From the NCBI GenBank assembly GCA_020846275.1, contig JADLEG010000211.1, forward strand, positions 1 through 36,743: 36,743 nucleotides of DNA. The letters are read 5' to 3'. Position 1 is the stretch's first letter. Each line of letters begins with the position of its first letter. The DNA comes from Alphaproteobacteria bacterium. Lineage in GTDB: Bacteria; Pseudomonadota; Alphaproteobacteria; JAEULC01. The notes under the pieces are model-generated. The model worked only from the letters and a program-made list of their open reading frames with translations, was not told where the DNA came from and did no database searches. Below, one piece after another: positions 22,432-30,722 of the stretch. The translations under genes and the position numbers were made by a program.

Positions 22432-23529
22432 ATGACGCAAGATAAGAGCACGCCGTATCTGCGCATCGAGCGGCTGACCAAGCAGTTCGGCACCTTCACC
22501 GCGCTCAAGGACATCTCGCTCGAGATATTTCCGGGCGAGTTCATCTGCTTTCTCGGCCCCTCCGGCTGCGGCAAGACCACGCTGCTGCGCGCCATCGCCG
22601 GGCTGGACATCCAGACGTCGGGCCGCATCTTCCAGGGCGGCCGCGACATCTCGGCCCTGCCCTCCTCGCAGCGCGACTTCGGCATCGTGTTCCAGTCCTA
22701 CGCGCTGTTCCCCAACCTCACCGTCGCCGCGAATGTTGGCTACGGGCTGGTGAGCCGCGGCCTGCCGCGCGTGGAGATCGAGACGCGGGTCAATGACCTG
22801 CTGCGCCTGGTGGGATTGCCGGATTCCGGCCCGAAATACCCGGCCCAGCTCTCCGGCGGCCAGCAGCAGCGCATCGCCGTGGCGCGCGCGCTGGCGCTAT
22901 CGCCCGGGCTCCTGCTGCTGGACGAGCCGCTGAGCGCGCTCGACGCCCGCGTGCGCGCCCATCTGCGGGTCGAGCTTCGCCGCCTGCACCAGCGCCTCGG
23001 CGTCACCACCATCATGGTCACGCACGACCAGGAAGAGGCGCTAACCATGGCCGACCGCATCGTGGTGATGAATCACGGCGTGATCGAGCAGATGGGCTCA
23101 CCGACCGAGGTGTATCGCAAGCCGGCCAGCGCCTTCGTCGCCGACTTCGTCGGCACGACGAATTTCTTGCCCGCCGTCGTGGCCGGCCCCGACCATGTCC
23201 GCCTGGGCGAGATCAACCTGGCCTGCGAGCTCAGCGTCAATATCGGCCCCGGCCAGGACGTGACCCTGGCGATCCGGCCAGAGGATGTCGTGGTGCGCAA
23301 CATCAGCCCGACCACGCCCAATACCTTCGAGGCGCGCGTCGCCGAGATCGAGTTCCTGGGCTCGTTCTGCCGCGTGGGCTTGGCCATCAACGGCGGCGAT
23401 CCGGCGCTGCTCGCCGACTTCTCGATCAATGCCGTGCGCGACCTGTCGATCACCGAAGGCAAGGTGATGCCGGTGGCCCTGCCGCCGGACCGGCTGCGGG
23501 TGTTCGTGCGGCCCCCGCAGGCACCGTGA
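22432..23529 (+). CDS. 2-aminoethylphosphonate-type ABC transporter, ATPase
   Basis: An ABC ATPase of 365 aa. Walker A GPSGCGKTT is at 42-50, the Q-loop in GIVFQSYALFPN near 84-95, the signature LSGGQQQR at 140-147, Walker B LLLLDEP at 160-166 and the switch His in VTHDQEEA near 200. A C-terminal TOBE-type regulatory domain (about 240-365) is present, as in the PhnT2/PotA group. It supplies energy for the fused permease with which it overlaps by GTGA. There is no strong ribosome site before the ATG. Substrate assignment rests on the neighbouring binding protein and permease, because the ATPase alone would fit spermidine or iron transporters too. Confidence 0.9.
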   Translation: MTQDKSTPYLRIERLTKQFGTFTALKDISLEIFPGEFICFLGPSGCGKTTLLRAIAGLDIQTSGRIFQGGRDISALPSSQRDFGIVFQSYALFPNLTVAANVGYGLVSRGLPRVEIETRVNDLLRLVGLPDSGPKYPAQLSGGQQQRIAVARALALSPGLLLLDEPLSALDARVRAHLRVELRRLHQRLGVTTIMVTHDQEEALTMADRIVVMNHGVIEQMGSPTEVYRKPASAFVADFVGTTNFLPAVVAGPDHVRLGEINLACELSVNIGPGQDVTLAIRPEDVVVRNISPTTPNTFEARVAEIEFLGSFCRVGLAINGGDPALLADFSINAVRDLSITEGKVMPVALPPDRLRVFVRPPQAP

Positions 23530-25256
23530 CCGCCACGGTCACGCCCGCCCCAGGGGCCGCGCCCGGGATCGCCGCCGCCGCGCCCGTCATCCGCCGCCGC
23601 CTCGACCGCGACGACGTGTTGATGCGCCTGGGGATCGCGCTCCTGATCGCCTGGCTCGCCTTCACCCTGGCGCTGCCGCTTTGGTCGCTGCTGTCCAAGA
23701 GCTTCCAGGACCGGGACGGAGCCTTCGTCGGGCTGGCCAACTACATCGAGTATTTCTCCACGCCCGCGCTGTTCGCCTCGGTGTTCAACAGCCTGGAGGT
23801 TGCGGTCCTGTCGACCGCGATCGTCCTGCCGCTTGCCTTCGCCTATGCCTACGCGCTGACGCGGACCTGCATGCGCTGGAAAGGCCTGTTCCAGGCCCTG
23901 GCGCTGATCCCCATCCTCGCCCCGTCGCTCTTGCCGGCGATCTCCCTGATCTATTTGTTCGGCAACCAGGGCATCCTGAAGGAGCTGCTGCTCGGCGGCT
24001 CCATCTATGGCGAAGGCGGGATCGTGCTGGCCCAGGTGTTCTATTGCTTCCCGCACGCGCTGATGATCCTGGTCGCCGCCCTCAGCATGGCCGACGCGCG
24101 GCTCTACGAGGCGGCCGAGGTGCTGGGCGCCTCGCGCCTGCGCGTGTTCTTCACGGTCACCCTGCCTGGCGCCAAGTACGGCGTGATCAGCGCCGGCTTC
24201 GTCATCTTCACGCTGGTCATCACCGACTTCGGCATCGCCAAGGTGATCGGCGGGCGCTTCAACGTGCTGGCGACCGACATCTACAAGCAGGTCATCGGCC
24301 AGCAGAACTTCGAGATGGGCGCCGTGGTGGGCATGGTGCTGCTGGTGCCGGCGATCGTCGCCTTCGCGGCCGACCGGATCATCCAGCGCCGCCAGACGGC
24401 GCTCTTGTCCGCGCGAGCCGTACCGCTCGATCCCAAGCCCGCGCCGCCGCGGGACTGGGGAATGTTCGCGTTCTGCGGCGTCGTCGGCGGGCTGATCTTC
24501 GGCGTGCTCGCCATGTCGTTCTGGGCCTCGCTGATCACGCGCTGGCCCTACAATCTCTCGCTGACGCTCAACAACTACGCCTTCGGCAATTTCGACACCA
24601 ACGGCTGGGAGACCTACTGGAACTCGCTGACGCTCTCGGCCTGGACCGCGGGGGTCGGCACGGTCGTCATTTTCGTCGGGGCGTACCTGCTGGAGAAGTC
24701 GCGCGGCTTCCCGGTCGGCCGCGCGATCGCGCAATTCATGGCCATGCTGCCGATGGCCGTGCCCGGGCTGGTGCTCGGCCTGTCCTACATCTTCTTCTTC
24801 AACGCGCGCTGGAACCCGTTCGGGTTCCTCTACGCGACGCTGGCGATCATGGTGCTCAACTCGATCACGCACTTCTACACGGTCTGCCACCTGACCGCGA
24901 CGACGGCGCTGAAGCAGATGGATCCCGAGTTCGAGGCGGTCTCGGCCTCGCTCAAGGTGTCGCTGCTGCGGACCATGGCGCGGGTCACGGTGCCGGTCTG
25001 CCTGCCGGCGATCTTCGACGTCAGCATCTACCTGTTCGTCAACGCCATGACGACGGTGTCGGCGGTGATCTTCCTCTATTCCACCGACACCAAGCTCGCC
25101 TCGGTCACGATCGTCAACATGGACGAATCGGGCTTCACCGCGGCGGCCGCGGCGATGGCGATGACGATCGTGTTCACCTCGGCCGCGGTCAAGGTCGCGC
25201 ACCTGCTGATCACGCGCAAGCTTGAAGGCACCACCCAGGCCTGGCGCCGGCGCTAG
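23526..25256 (+). CDS. 2-aminoethylphosphonate-type ABC transporter, fused permease
   Basis: A membrane protein of 576 aa consisting of two fused permease halves, each with about six helices. Each half has an EAA-type loop for ATPase contact: EAAEVLGASRLRVFFTVTLP near residue 200 and FEAVSASLKVSLLRTMARVT near 480. Fused permeases of this length are characteristic of the PhnU2 group (putative 2-aminoethylphosphonate importers) and of some iron transporters. It starts at a GTG that overlaps the stop codon of the ATPase gene (GTGA). Its own stop codon shares the palindrome CTAG with the stop codon of the convergent desaturase gene. No phosphonate-degrading genes follow. Confidence 0.88.
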   Translation: MTATVTPAPGAAPGIAAAAPVIRRRLDRDDVLMRLGIALLIAWLAFTLALPLWSLLSKSFQDRDGAFVGLANYIEYFSTPALFASVFNSLEVAVLSTAIVLPLAFAYAYALTRTCMRWKGLFQALALIPILAPSLLPAISLIYLFGNQGILKELLLGGSIYGEGGIVLAQVFYCFPHALMILVAALSMADARLYEAAEVLGASRLRVFFTVTLPGAKYGVISAGFVIFTLVITDFGIAKVIGGRFNVLATDIYKQVIGQQNFEMGAVVGMVLLVPAIVAFAADRIIQRRQTALLSARAVPLDPKPAPPRDWGMFAFCGVVGGLIFGVLAMSFWASLITRWPYNLSLTLNNYAFGNFDTNGWETYWNSLTLSAWTAGVGTVVIFVGAYLLEKSRGFPVGRAIAQFMAMLPMAVPGLVLGLSYIFFFNARWNPFGFLYATLAIMVLNSITHFYTVCHLTATTALKQMDPEFEAVSASLKVSLLRTMARVTVPVCLPAIFDVSIYLFVNAMTTVSAVIFLYSTDTKLASVTIVNMDESGFTAAAAAMAMTIVFTSAAVKVAHLLITRKLEGTTQAWRRR

Positions 25257-26158
25257 ACCGGCGTGCGATAGAACGGGTGCTCGACCCCGTCGCGCGGCGT
25301 CAGGAAGTAGCGCCGCAGGATCTCGCCGTAGCCGTGGAACAGGAAATTCCCATTGCGCCGCAGGACCGCTTCGCGCTCCGCGCGGTACAGCCGCGGCAGC
25401 GCATACCAGGCGACCCCCGGCCGCTCGTGATGCACCGCGTGCAGGTTGTTGTTGAGGTAGAGCAGCGCCATCGGCCACGACGCCTCGACGATCGCCGTCG
25501 CGCGGGCCTGGTCGCGATCGGGCCGGTGCTCGGCAAAGGACCGCAGCAGCCCGAGCGCCAGCCCGGGATAGGCGAAGAACGCCACATAGCCCCAGAACGG
25601 GATGCCGCAGACGCCCATCACCCAGTAGAGCACCGGCAAGGTGGCGGCGGCATGCGCGGCCCACTGGCGCCAAGCCCGCCGATCGCCGCGCGCGAGCATG
25701 GGCAGCTCGTGGCGCAGAAGTCGCGTCACCGCGACGAGCGGCCCCAGGACCAGCCGCCCGGCGACCGTCTTGCGCGCGCCGTGGATCGCCCGCGTCAGGG
25801 GGCCCATGGCCTGCCACTGGCTCGGGATCATGTAGTTCGATTCCGGGTCCGCGACCGGGCAGGTCAGCCGGTCCGTCCGGTGATGGGCAACATGGCTGTC
25901 GCGATAGATGCCATAGGGGAGCCAGAGCCACAGACCCGGGCGCGCCAGCAGGTCATTCAGCCAGCGCCAGCTCGTGGGGTGGCCGTGCAGCAACTCGTGT
26001 TGCAAGGAACCATGCAGCGCTACCACATAGGCACCGGCCGGCCACAGCAGCCACCAGGGCAATTCGTGATAGAACCACGTCAGGCCCAGCCAGGAGCCAT
26101 AAACGCCGGCAATCAGCAGCCAAGTGGGGCCTTCGAACCGACTCCAATGATCCGACAT
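25253..26158 (-). CDS. Membrane fatty acid desaturase family protein
   Basis: A di-iron membrane enzyme of 301 aa. The three His boxes are complete: HGSLQHELLH around 49-58, HVAHH at 89-93 and HAVHH at 240-244. Hydrophobic helices lie at about 12-30, 33-52, 170-190 and 192-208. It probably introduces a double bond or hydroxyl group into a lipid acyl chain or a related hydrophobic substrate; the precise substrate cannot be read from the sequence. The ATG at 26158 is preferred because a candidate promoter (-10 at 26186-26191) would place the alternative ATG at 26179 at or next to the transcript start. It is divergent from an XRE regulator that may control it. Confidence 0.85.
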   Translation of the reverse strand: MSDHWSRFEGPTWLLIAGVYGSWLGLTWFYHELPWWLLWPAGAYVVALHGSLQHELLHGHPTSWRWLNDLLARPGLWLWLPYGIYRDSHVAHHRTDRLTCPVADPESNYMIPSQWQAMGPLTRAIHGARKTVAGRLVLGPLVAVTRLLRHELPMLARGDRRAWRQWAAHAAATLPVLYWVMGVCGIPFWGYVAFFAYPGLALGLLRSFAEHRPDRDQARATAIVEASWPMALLYLNNNLHAVHHERPGVAWYALPRLYRAEREAVLRRNGNFLFHGYGEILRRYFLTPRDGVEHPFYRTPV

Positions 26159-26185
26159 AATGGTTTGATTCACAGGCATGTTTAA

Positions 26186-26215
26186 TAAATAGGCGCGGCG
26201 TCGACTGACTCTCAA
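26186..26215 (-). promoter_or_regulatory. Candidate sigma-70 promoter of the desaturase gene
   Basis: Minus strand TTGAGA (26210-26215), an 18-base spacer, then TATTTA (26186-26191). It lies 28 bases before the ATG at 26158 in a region that is much richer in A and T than its surroundings. Confidence 0.4.
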
Positions 26216-26224
26216 GAGGCGTTC

Positions 26225-26282
26225 CGTGACATTTGATATGGAATGTGAAAATTGTCTCATTTTTGGCGTATATCGTGACATT
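26225..26282. repeat. Two direct repeats CGTGACATT in the divergent promoter region
   Basis: CGTGACATT at 26225-26233 and again at 26274-26282, 49 bases apart, between the desaturase and XRE genes. Related strings GAATGTGAA and TTTTGTGAAT lie between and after them. They could be binding sites of the XRE regulator; two 9-mers in AT-rich DNA may also be coincidence. Confidence 0.35.
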
Positions 26283-26318
26283 CTGTTGTATTTTGTGAAT
26301 GCGCGGGGAGCGCAAACG

Positions 26319-27218
26319 ATGGGCCTCCAGGGCACGGACGATTTCCCGGCCGGGCGAAACAGTCTTGTCGACCGCTTTCGCCAGCGCCTGGGTGAGGTGA
26401 TTGCGCGTTCGGGGCTCGGCCGGGCGTCGTTTGCCGCCGCGACGGGGATCGAGCGCTCGACCCTGTCGCAGCTCCTGTCGCCCGACACCGACCGCCTGCC
26501 CCGCCTGGACACGCTGGCGGCCATCGCCGCCGCGCGCGGCGTCAGCATCGACTGGCTGGTGGGCCTGAGCCAGCGGCAGGACCTGGGCGGCGACATCGTC
26601 GAGACGGCGCCGCTGGAAATCGCGCCCACCGACAACACCCCGCTCGATACGCGCCTGGCGCGCTGGCACGCCGAGGCCGCCGGCTACAAGATCCGCTACG
26701 TGCCGGCGAACCTGCCCGACCTGCTGAAGACCGACGAGGTGATCGCCTTCGAGTGCCGCGCGCTCGGCGTCGGGCGATCGGCGCTCGAGCTCGGCATCAG
26801 CCAGGACAATCTCAGCTACCAGCGCCGGCCCGACACCGACATGGAGGTTTGCGCCAGCCTGCAGAGCGTCGAGGGTTTCGCGCGCGGCGAAGGCATCTGG
26901 CACGGCCTGCCCGTCGGCGCGCGCAAGGCCCAGCTCCGGCGGATGATCGCGCTGGTCGACGAGCTCTATCCCGGCTTCCGCTGGTTCCTGTTCGATGGGC
27001 TGGAACGTTACTCGGCGCCGGTGACGATCTTCGGGCCCCGGCGCGCTGCCGTCTTCGTCGGGCAGATGTACCTGGTCTTCAGCGCCACCGAGCAGATCAG
27101 GGCCCTCAGCCGGCACTTCGACGACCTGATCCGGGCCGCCCGGGTGCAGCCGAATGCCGTCGGCGCCCATCTTCGCGCGCTGCTCGAGCAAACCGACCAC
27201 GCGTCCCCCACGCGATGA
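26319..27218 (+). CDS. XRE-family regulator with a C-terminal domain of unknown type
   Basis: A protein of 299 aa. The HTH domain is at about 14-75 (FAAATGIERSTLSQLLSP, DTLAAIAAARGVSIDWLVGL). A linker follows, then a C-terminal domain of about 190 residues containing KIRYVPANLPDLLKT, a segment around FECRALGVGRSALELG and a beta-rich end (APVTIFGPRRAAVFVGQMYLVF). This part resembles ligand-binding halves of alphaproteobacterial XRE regulators, but I cannot name the family. GGGGAG lies 8 bases before the ATG at 26319. The gene overlaps the PhnD-like gene by ATGA, so the two are made together and may cooperate in sensing. It is divergent from the desaturase gene. Confidence 0.8.
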   Translation: MGLQGTDDFPAGRNSLVDRFRQRLGEVIARSGLGRASFAAATGIERSTLSQLLSPDTDRLPRLDTLAAIAAARGVSIDWLVGLSQRQDLGGDIVETAPLEIAPTDNTPLDTRLARWHAEAAGYKIRYVPANLPDLLKTDEVIAFECRALGVGRSALELGISQDNLSYQRRPDTDMEVCASLQSVEGFARGEGIWHGLPVGARKAQLRRMIALVDELYPGFRWFLFDGLERYSAPVTIFGPRRAAVFVGQMYLVFSATEQIRALSRHFDDLIRAARVQPNAVGAHLRALLEQTDHASPTR

Positions 27219-28033
27219 GCGGCAGCGCTTCGCTCGCCAGCCTGCCGATGTACGACCCGCCGGAGGTGCGGGCGGCGACCGACGCCTGGTGGCAGGCGCT
27301 GGCCCGGCACTTCCGCGCCGCCGGCATCCAGGGCGTGCCGGACGCGCTAACCCGCCCCGCCGACTTGCACGCGCATTGGGGATCGTCCGTGCTGCTGTTC
27401 AGCCAGGGTTGCGGCTTTCCGCTGACCCACGCCTTCGCCGGTCGCTGGCAGGTGGTCGCCACGCCCTGCTACCGGGCGACGGGCTGCGGCGGCCCCTACT
27501 ACCGCAGCGTCCTGATCGTGCGCGAAGACGCGCCGTTGCGCTCGATCGAAGACCTGCGCGGCCGCACGGCCTGCTTCAACAGCCGCGATTCGCATTCCGG
27601 CTACAACATCCTGCGCGCGACGGTGGCGCCCCATACCCGCCATGGCCGGTTCTTCGGGCAGGTGGTCCAGAGCGGCGGCCATATCCGCAGCGCCGCGATG
27701 GTCCAGCGCGGCGAGGCTGACATTGCCTCGCTCGACTGCGTGACCCACGCCCTCTACGCGCGGCATGCGCCGCACCGGCTGGAAGGGACGCGCGTGCTAG
27801 CCCAGACCGGTCCTGCGCCGGGCCTGCCCTACATCACGGCCGCAGCGACCGACGCCGCGACCCTGCGCCGGCTGCGCGACGGGCTGCAGGCCGCGCTGGT
27901 CGATCCCGCGCTCGCCGACCTGCGCGCGGACCTGCTGCTCGGCGCCGCATCGCTGCTGCCCGAGGACGCCTATTCGGCAATAACCGACGCCGAGCGCCAA
28001 GCCGCCGCGGCAGGCTACCCCGATCTTGCCTAG
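27215..28033 (+). CDS. Leaderless PhnD-like ligand-binding protein
   Basis: A protein of 272 aa of the PhnD/SsuA-like periplasmic-binding fold, but without any signal peptide: it starts MSGSASLASLPMYDPPEVR. Family features are RSVLIVREDAPLRSIEDLRG, the FNSRDSHSGYNILR ligand region and the ADIASLDCVTHALY hinge segment. CYRATGCGGPYYRS contains two cysteines close together. Without export it cannot feed an ABC importer in the usual way; a cytoplasmic sensing or enzyme-partner role is likelier. Its ATG overlaps the stop codon of the XRE regulator, and an MttB-like methyltransferase gene follows after 74 bases. The ligand could be a phosphonate, a methylamine or something else. Confidence 0.8.
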   Translation: MSGSASLASLPMYDPPEVRAATDAWWQALARHFRAAGIQGVPDALTRPADLHAHWGSSVLLFSQGCGFPLTHAFAGRWQVVATPCYRATGCGGPYYRSVLIVREDAPLRSIEDLRGRTACFNSRDSHSGYNILRATVAPHTRHGRFFGQVVQSGGHIRSAAMVQRGEADIASLDCVTHALYARHAPHRLEGTRVLAQTGPAPGLPYITAAATDAATLRRLRDGLQAALVDPALADLRADLLLGAASLLPEDAYSAITDAERQAAAAGYPDLA

Positions 28034-28107
28034 GGCGGTCGGGGCGCGATTTACAAAGCCCGGCGCGGCTCGTACGGTCCGCCTCTTCCGAGCGCAAAGG
28101 TAGCCCA

Positions 28108-29631
28108 ATGGCCCGAGACAATGTCCGCCGTCGCGAGCGCCGCGTTGTAACGCGCGGACCGAAGCAGCTCGACTGGCGGGCGATCGAGAACCCCTACAAG
28201 CCGATCGAGGTCCTGAGCGACGACCAGGTCGAGGCGATCCACAATGCCTCGCTCCGGGTGCTGCGCGACCTGGGCATGGAGTTCCTCGGCGATCAGGCGC
28301 TCGATCTGCTGCAGAAGGCGGGCGCCACGGTCGACCGCGCCACGCGACGCGTGCGTTTCGACCCCGCGATGATCATGGAGCACGTGGCCAAGGCGCCGAA
28401 GCGCTTCACCCTGCACGCCCGCAACCCCGCCCACGACCTGGCGATCGGCGGCGCGGCGGCCGTGTTCTCGGCGGTCGCCAGCGCACCGAACTGCTCGGAC
28501 ATGGACAAGGGCCGCCGGCCGGGCAACCACGAGGACTACAAGAACCTGCTGCGCCTGGCGCAGAGCCTCAACATCGTGCATCTCTGCGCCGGCTACCCGG
28601 TCGAGCCGACCGACCTGCCGGCGCCGACGCGCCATCTCGACTGCTACCACGGCTACATCACGCTGACCGACAAGGTCTGGCACCCCTATTCGCTTGGGCG
28701 CCAGCGCATCGTGGACGCCCTGGTGATGGACCGCCTCGCACGCGGTATTGACGAGCAGGCGCAGGTCGAGCGGCCGGGCCTGGTCACGATCGTCAACACC
28801 AACTCGCCGCTGCGCCTCGATACGCCGATGATCGAGGGGCTGTTCGAGATGGCGGCGCACGGCCAGGCCGTCTGCGTGACGCCCTTCACCCTGTCCGGCG
28901 CGATGGCGCCCGTTACGCTGGCCGGCGCGCTGGTGCAGCAGAATGCCGAGGCGCTGGCCGGAATCGCGCTGTGCCAGCTCGTGCGCCCCGGCACGCCGGT
29001 GATGTATGGCGGCTTCACGTCGAACGTCGACATGAAATCGGGCGCGCCGGCCTTCGGCACGCCCGAATATGCGCGGGCGGCGCTGGCCGGCGGCCAGCTC
29101 GCGCGGCGCTACGGCATTCCCTATCGCTCCAGCAACGCCAATGCCTGCACGATCGTCGACGCCCAGGCGGCCTACGAATCCGAGATGTCGGTGTGGTCGG
29201 CCGTGATGGGCCACGCCAACCTCGTCATGCACGCCGCCGGCTGGATGGAAGGCGGTCTCGTGGCCTCGTTCGAGAAGATGATCGTCGATGCCGAGATCCT
29301 GCAGATGATGGCGGAGTTCCTGCGCCCGATCGAGGTCACGGACGCGACCATGGGCATCGACGCCATGGCCGAGGTCGGCCCCGGCGGGCACTACTTCGGC
29401 GCGCAGCACACGCTGGAACGCTACGAGACCGCGTTCTACAGCCCGATCCTGTCGGACTGGCGCAATTTCGAGACTTGGCGGCTGGACGGCGCCAAGACCG
29501 CGTTCGACCGCGCCAACGCGATCTACAAGGAACTGCTGGCGATCTACGAGCCGCCGCCGATCGATCCGGGCATCGACGAAGCGCTGGGCGAATACATGGC
29601 CAAGCGCAAGGCCGAGCCGGTCGCCGCCTAG
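28108..29631 (+). CDS. MttB-like (trimethylamine methyltransferase family) protein
   Basis: A protein of 507 aa of the MttB superfamily (TIM-barrel corrinoid methyltransferases) in the form without pyrrolysine: the frame has no internal TAG. Typical parts are IHNASLRVLRDLGMEFLGD near the N-terminus, PAHDLAIGG, TPFTLSGAMAPVTLAGALVQ in the centre, and VMYGGFTSNVDMKSGAPAFG with MDAMAEVGPGGHYFGAQHTL in the C-terminal half. Non-pyrrolysine members such as MtgB demethylate glycine betaine or other quaternary amines. No corrinoid protein or methyltetrahydrofolate partner gene is adjacent. AAAGGT precedes the ATG by about 7 bases. It may belong with the XRE and PhnD-like genes just upstream. Confidence 0.85.
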   Translation: MARDNVRRRERRVVTRGPKQLDWRAIENPYKPIEVLSDDQVEAIHNASLRVLRDLGMEFLGDQALDLLQKAGATVDRATRRVRFDPAMIMEHVAKAPKRFTLHARNPAHDLAIGGAAAVFSAVASAPNCSDMDKGRRPGNHEDYKNLLRLAQSLNIVHLCAGYPVEPTDLPAPTRHLDCYHGYITLTDKVWHPYSLGRQRIVDALVMDRLARGIDEQAQVERPGLVTIVNTNSPLRLDTPMIEGLFEMAAHGQAVCVTPFTLSGAMAPVTLAGALVQQNAEALAGIALCQLVRPGTPVMYGGFTSNVDMKSGAPAFGTPEYARAALAGGQLARRYGIPYRSSNANACTIVDAQAAYESEMSVWSAVMGHANLVMHAAGWMEGGLVASFEKMIVDAEILQMMAEFLRPIEVTDATMGIDAMAEVGPGGHYFGAQHTLERYETAFYSPILSDWRNFETWRLDGAKTAFDRANAIYKELLAIYEPPPIDPGIDEALGEYMAKRKAEPVAA

Positions 29632-29632
29632 C

Positions 29633-30064
29633 TCAAGCCTCCACCCGCCGCGTCACGATGCTGATCTCGGACGTGAGTGTCCGGTGCACCGGGCACTTGT
29701 CCGCGATCTCCATCAGCTTGGCCAATTGATCCGCCGACAGCGGGCCTTCGAGCACGATCGCGCGCTCGATCCGGTCGACCATCCCGACCTTGGTCTCGCA
29801 GTCCGCGCAATCCGCCGCGTGGATCTTGGCGTGGCTGAGCAGGACGCGCACGCGCGACAGCGGCCATTGCTTGCGCGCGGCGTACATGCGGATCGTCATC
29901 GAGGTGCAGGCGCCCAGCGCCGCCAGCAGATAGTCGTAGGGTCCCGGCCCTTCGTCATTGCCGCCAGCCTCTCGCGGCTCGTCGGCGGTCAGGCGATGCT
30001 TGCCGGCGATCACGTCCTGGGTGAATTTCCCGCTCCCGCGTTCCTCGACGACAAGCTGGGCCAT
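29633..30064 (-). CDS. OsmC-family peroxiredoxin-like protein
   Basis: A cytoplasmic protein of 143 aa of the OsmC/Ohr superfamily, which reduces organic peroxides with a cysteine pair. [21 protein letters not shown] holds the first redox Cys (about 53) and DKCPVHRTL the second (about 124). Two further cysteines form CADC near the middle (about 86-89), an addition not required by the fold. It is of the short YhfA/OsmC-like type. GGGAGAG lies 6 bases before the ATG. The gene ends one base from the end of the convergent MttB-like gene, so the two share a terminator region. Confidence 0.9.
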   Translation of the reverse strand: MAQLVVEERGSGKFTQDVIAGKHRLTADEPREAGGNDEGPGPYDYLLAALGACTSMTIRMYAARKQWPLSRVRVLLSHAKIHAADCADCETKVGMVDRIERAIVLEGPLSADQLAKLMEIADKCPVHRTLTSEISIVTRRVEA

Positions 30065-30112
30065 GGCCGCTCTCCCGAATCGTTTGCCGCGCGCAGTCTA
30101 GGCCACAAACGC

Positions 30113-30142
30113 CGACGGCGCGGCATCGCTGCCGCGCCGTCG
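30113..30142 (-). terminator. Strong hairpin after the His-rich secreted protein gene
   Basis: A perfect 13-bp stem (CGACGGCGCGGCA with TGCCGCGCCGTCG) and a TCGC loop, 20 bases past the stop of the gene at 30162-30512. On the minus strand it is followed by GCGTTTGTGG, only weakly T-rich. It also separates this gene from the OsmC gene downstream. Confidence 0.7.
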
Positions 30143-30161
30143 TGTTCTGCCGCCGCCGTCG

Positions 30162-30512
30162 TTACGGGACGATCGTCACCGCCGGGGCCGGATACGCGTA
30201 GGGATAGGGCGCGGCCGGGGCCACCGGAGCCGGGGCGTAGTAGTACGGATAGGCCGGGGCGGGCGCCGCATAGGGGTAGTAGACCGGCTGCGGCACATAC
30301 TCGACCGTGGGCTGCGAGTACGCGCTGACCGCATAGCCCAGCGCCAGGCCCGTCGCCAGGCCGCCGAAGCCATAGTAGTAGCCGTTGTTGTGGTGGTGAT
30401 GGTGATGGTTCTTGTTGCCACCGCCGCCCGCGAAGGCCGGCTGGGCCGCAAAGGTCGCACCGGTGAGAGCAATGACTGCAGCGATCGCGAGGGTCTTGAA
30501 GGTGGCACGCAT
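30162..30512 (-). CDS. Secreted His/Tyr/Pro/Ala-rich protein
   Basis: 116 aa with a clear signal peptide (1-28, ending QPAFA). The mature part starts GGGGNKN, then has six consecutive histidines (36-41) and NNGYYYG. A short Gly/Ala-rich hydrophobic stretch (about 48-66, GGLATGLALGYAVSAY) may insert in a membrane. The rest is a Pro/Tyr/Ala-rich tail including VEYVPQPVYYPYAAP. The six histidines suggest binding of a metal ion (nickel, zinc or copper). The same VEYVPxPVYxP motif occurs in the larger secreted protein upstream (30723-31664). AAGGAG lies 8 bases before the ATG. Two CRP-type palindromes (30594-30611, 30635-30650) lie upstream. No known family is recognised. Confidence 0.78.
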   Translation of the reverse strand: MRATFKTLAIAAVIALTGATFAAQPAFAGGGGNKNHHHHHHNNGYYYGFGGLATGLALGYAVSAYSQPTVEYVPQPVYYPYAAPAPAYPYYYAPAPVAPAAPYPYAYPAPAVTIVP

Positions 30513-30593
30513 GATTGTTCTCCTTGGTTCCGTTTGTGCGAACCCGTTGTCCGCCTCTGATGGATCAAGGATCGCTCATCCCGGCACACGAGG

Positions 30594-30611
30594 CTGTGAA
30601 CGCCGTCACAG
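30594..30611. promoter_or_regulatory. CRP-type palindrome (perfect TGTGA-N6-TCACA)
   Basis: CTGTGA and TCACAG flank a 6-base centre. It matches the CRP/CAP consensus perfectly and is centred about 90 bases upstream of the ATG at 30512, a reasonable activator position. Confidence 0.6.
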
Positions 30612-30634
30612 GAAAAGCCTGAATCTGCGTTCCG

Positions 30635-30650
30635 CGTGACAGTCGTCACA
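30635..30650. promoter_or_regulatory. Second CRP-type site (CGTGA-N6-TCACA)
   Basis: CGTGA and TCACA around CAGTCG. Its centre is 40 bases from that of the first site, close to four helical turns, so two dimers could bind on the same face of the DNA. Confidence 0.5.
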
Positions 30651-30680
30651 CCGATGCTGTGATGCCGATACGAACGCAAA

Positions 30681-30704
30681 CGGCGCCGCCCTCGGGCGGC
30701 GCCG
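30681..30704 (-). terminator. Hairpin after the collagen-like SHOCT protein gene
   Basis: A 10-bp stem (CGGCGCCGCC with GGCGGCGCCG) around a CTCG loop, 19 bases past the stop of the gene at 30723-31664. It is followed on the minus strand by TTTGCGTTCG. Confidence 0.65.
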
Positions 30705-30722
30705 CGCCGTTGCTCCCCGGAA

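Noticed and set aside
23073..25931. A 952-codon open frame on the minus strand
   Set aside because: It lies opposite the transporter ATPase and permease genes and the desaturase gene. Its product is dominated by Arg, His, Gln, Asp and Gly and has no family resemblance; it is a by-product of high GC content.
28108..29631. Possible pyrrolysine-containing MttB
   Set aside because: The reading frame is full length with no internal TAG, so it belongs to the non-pyrrolysine part of the superfamily.
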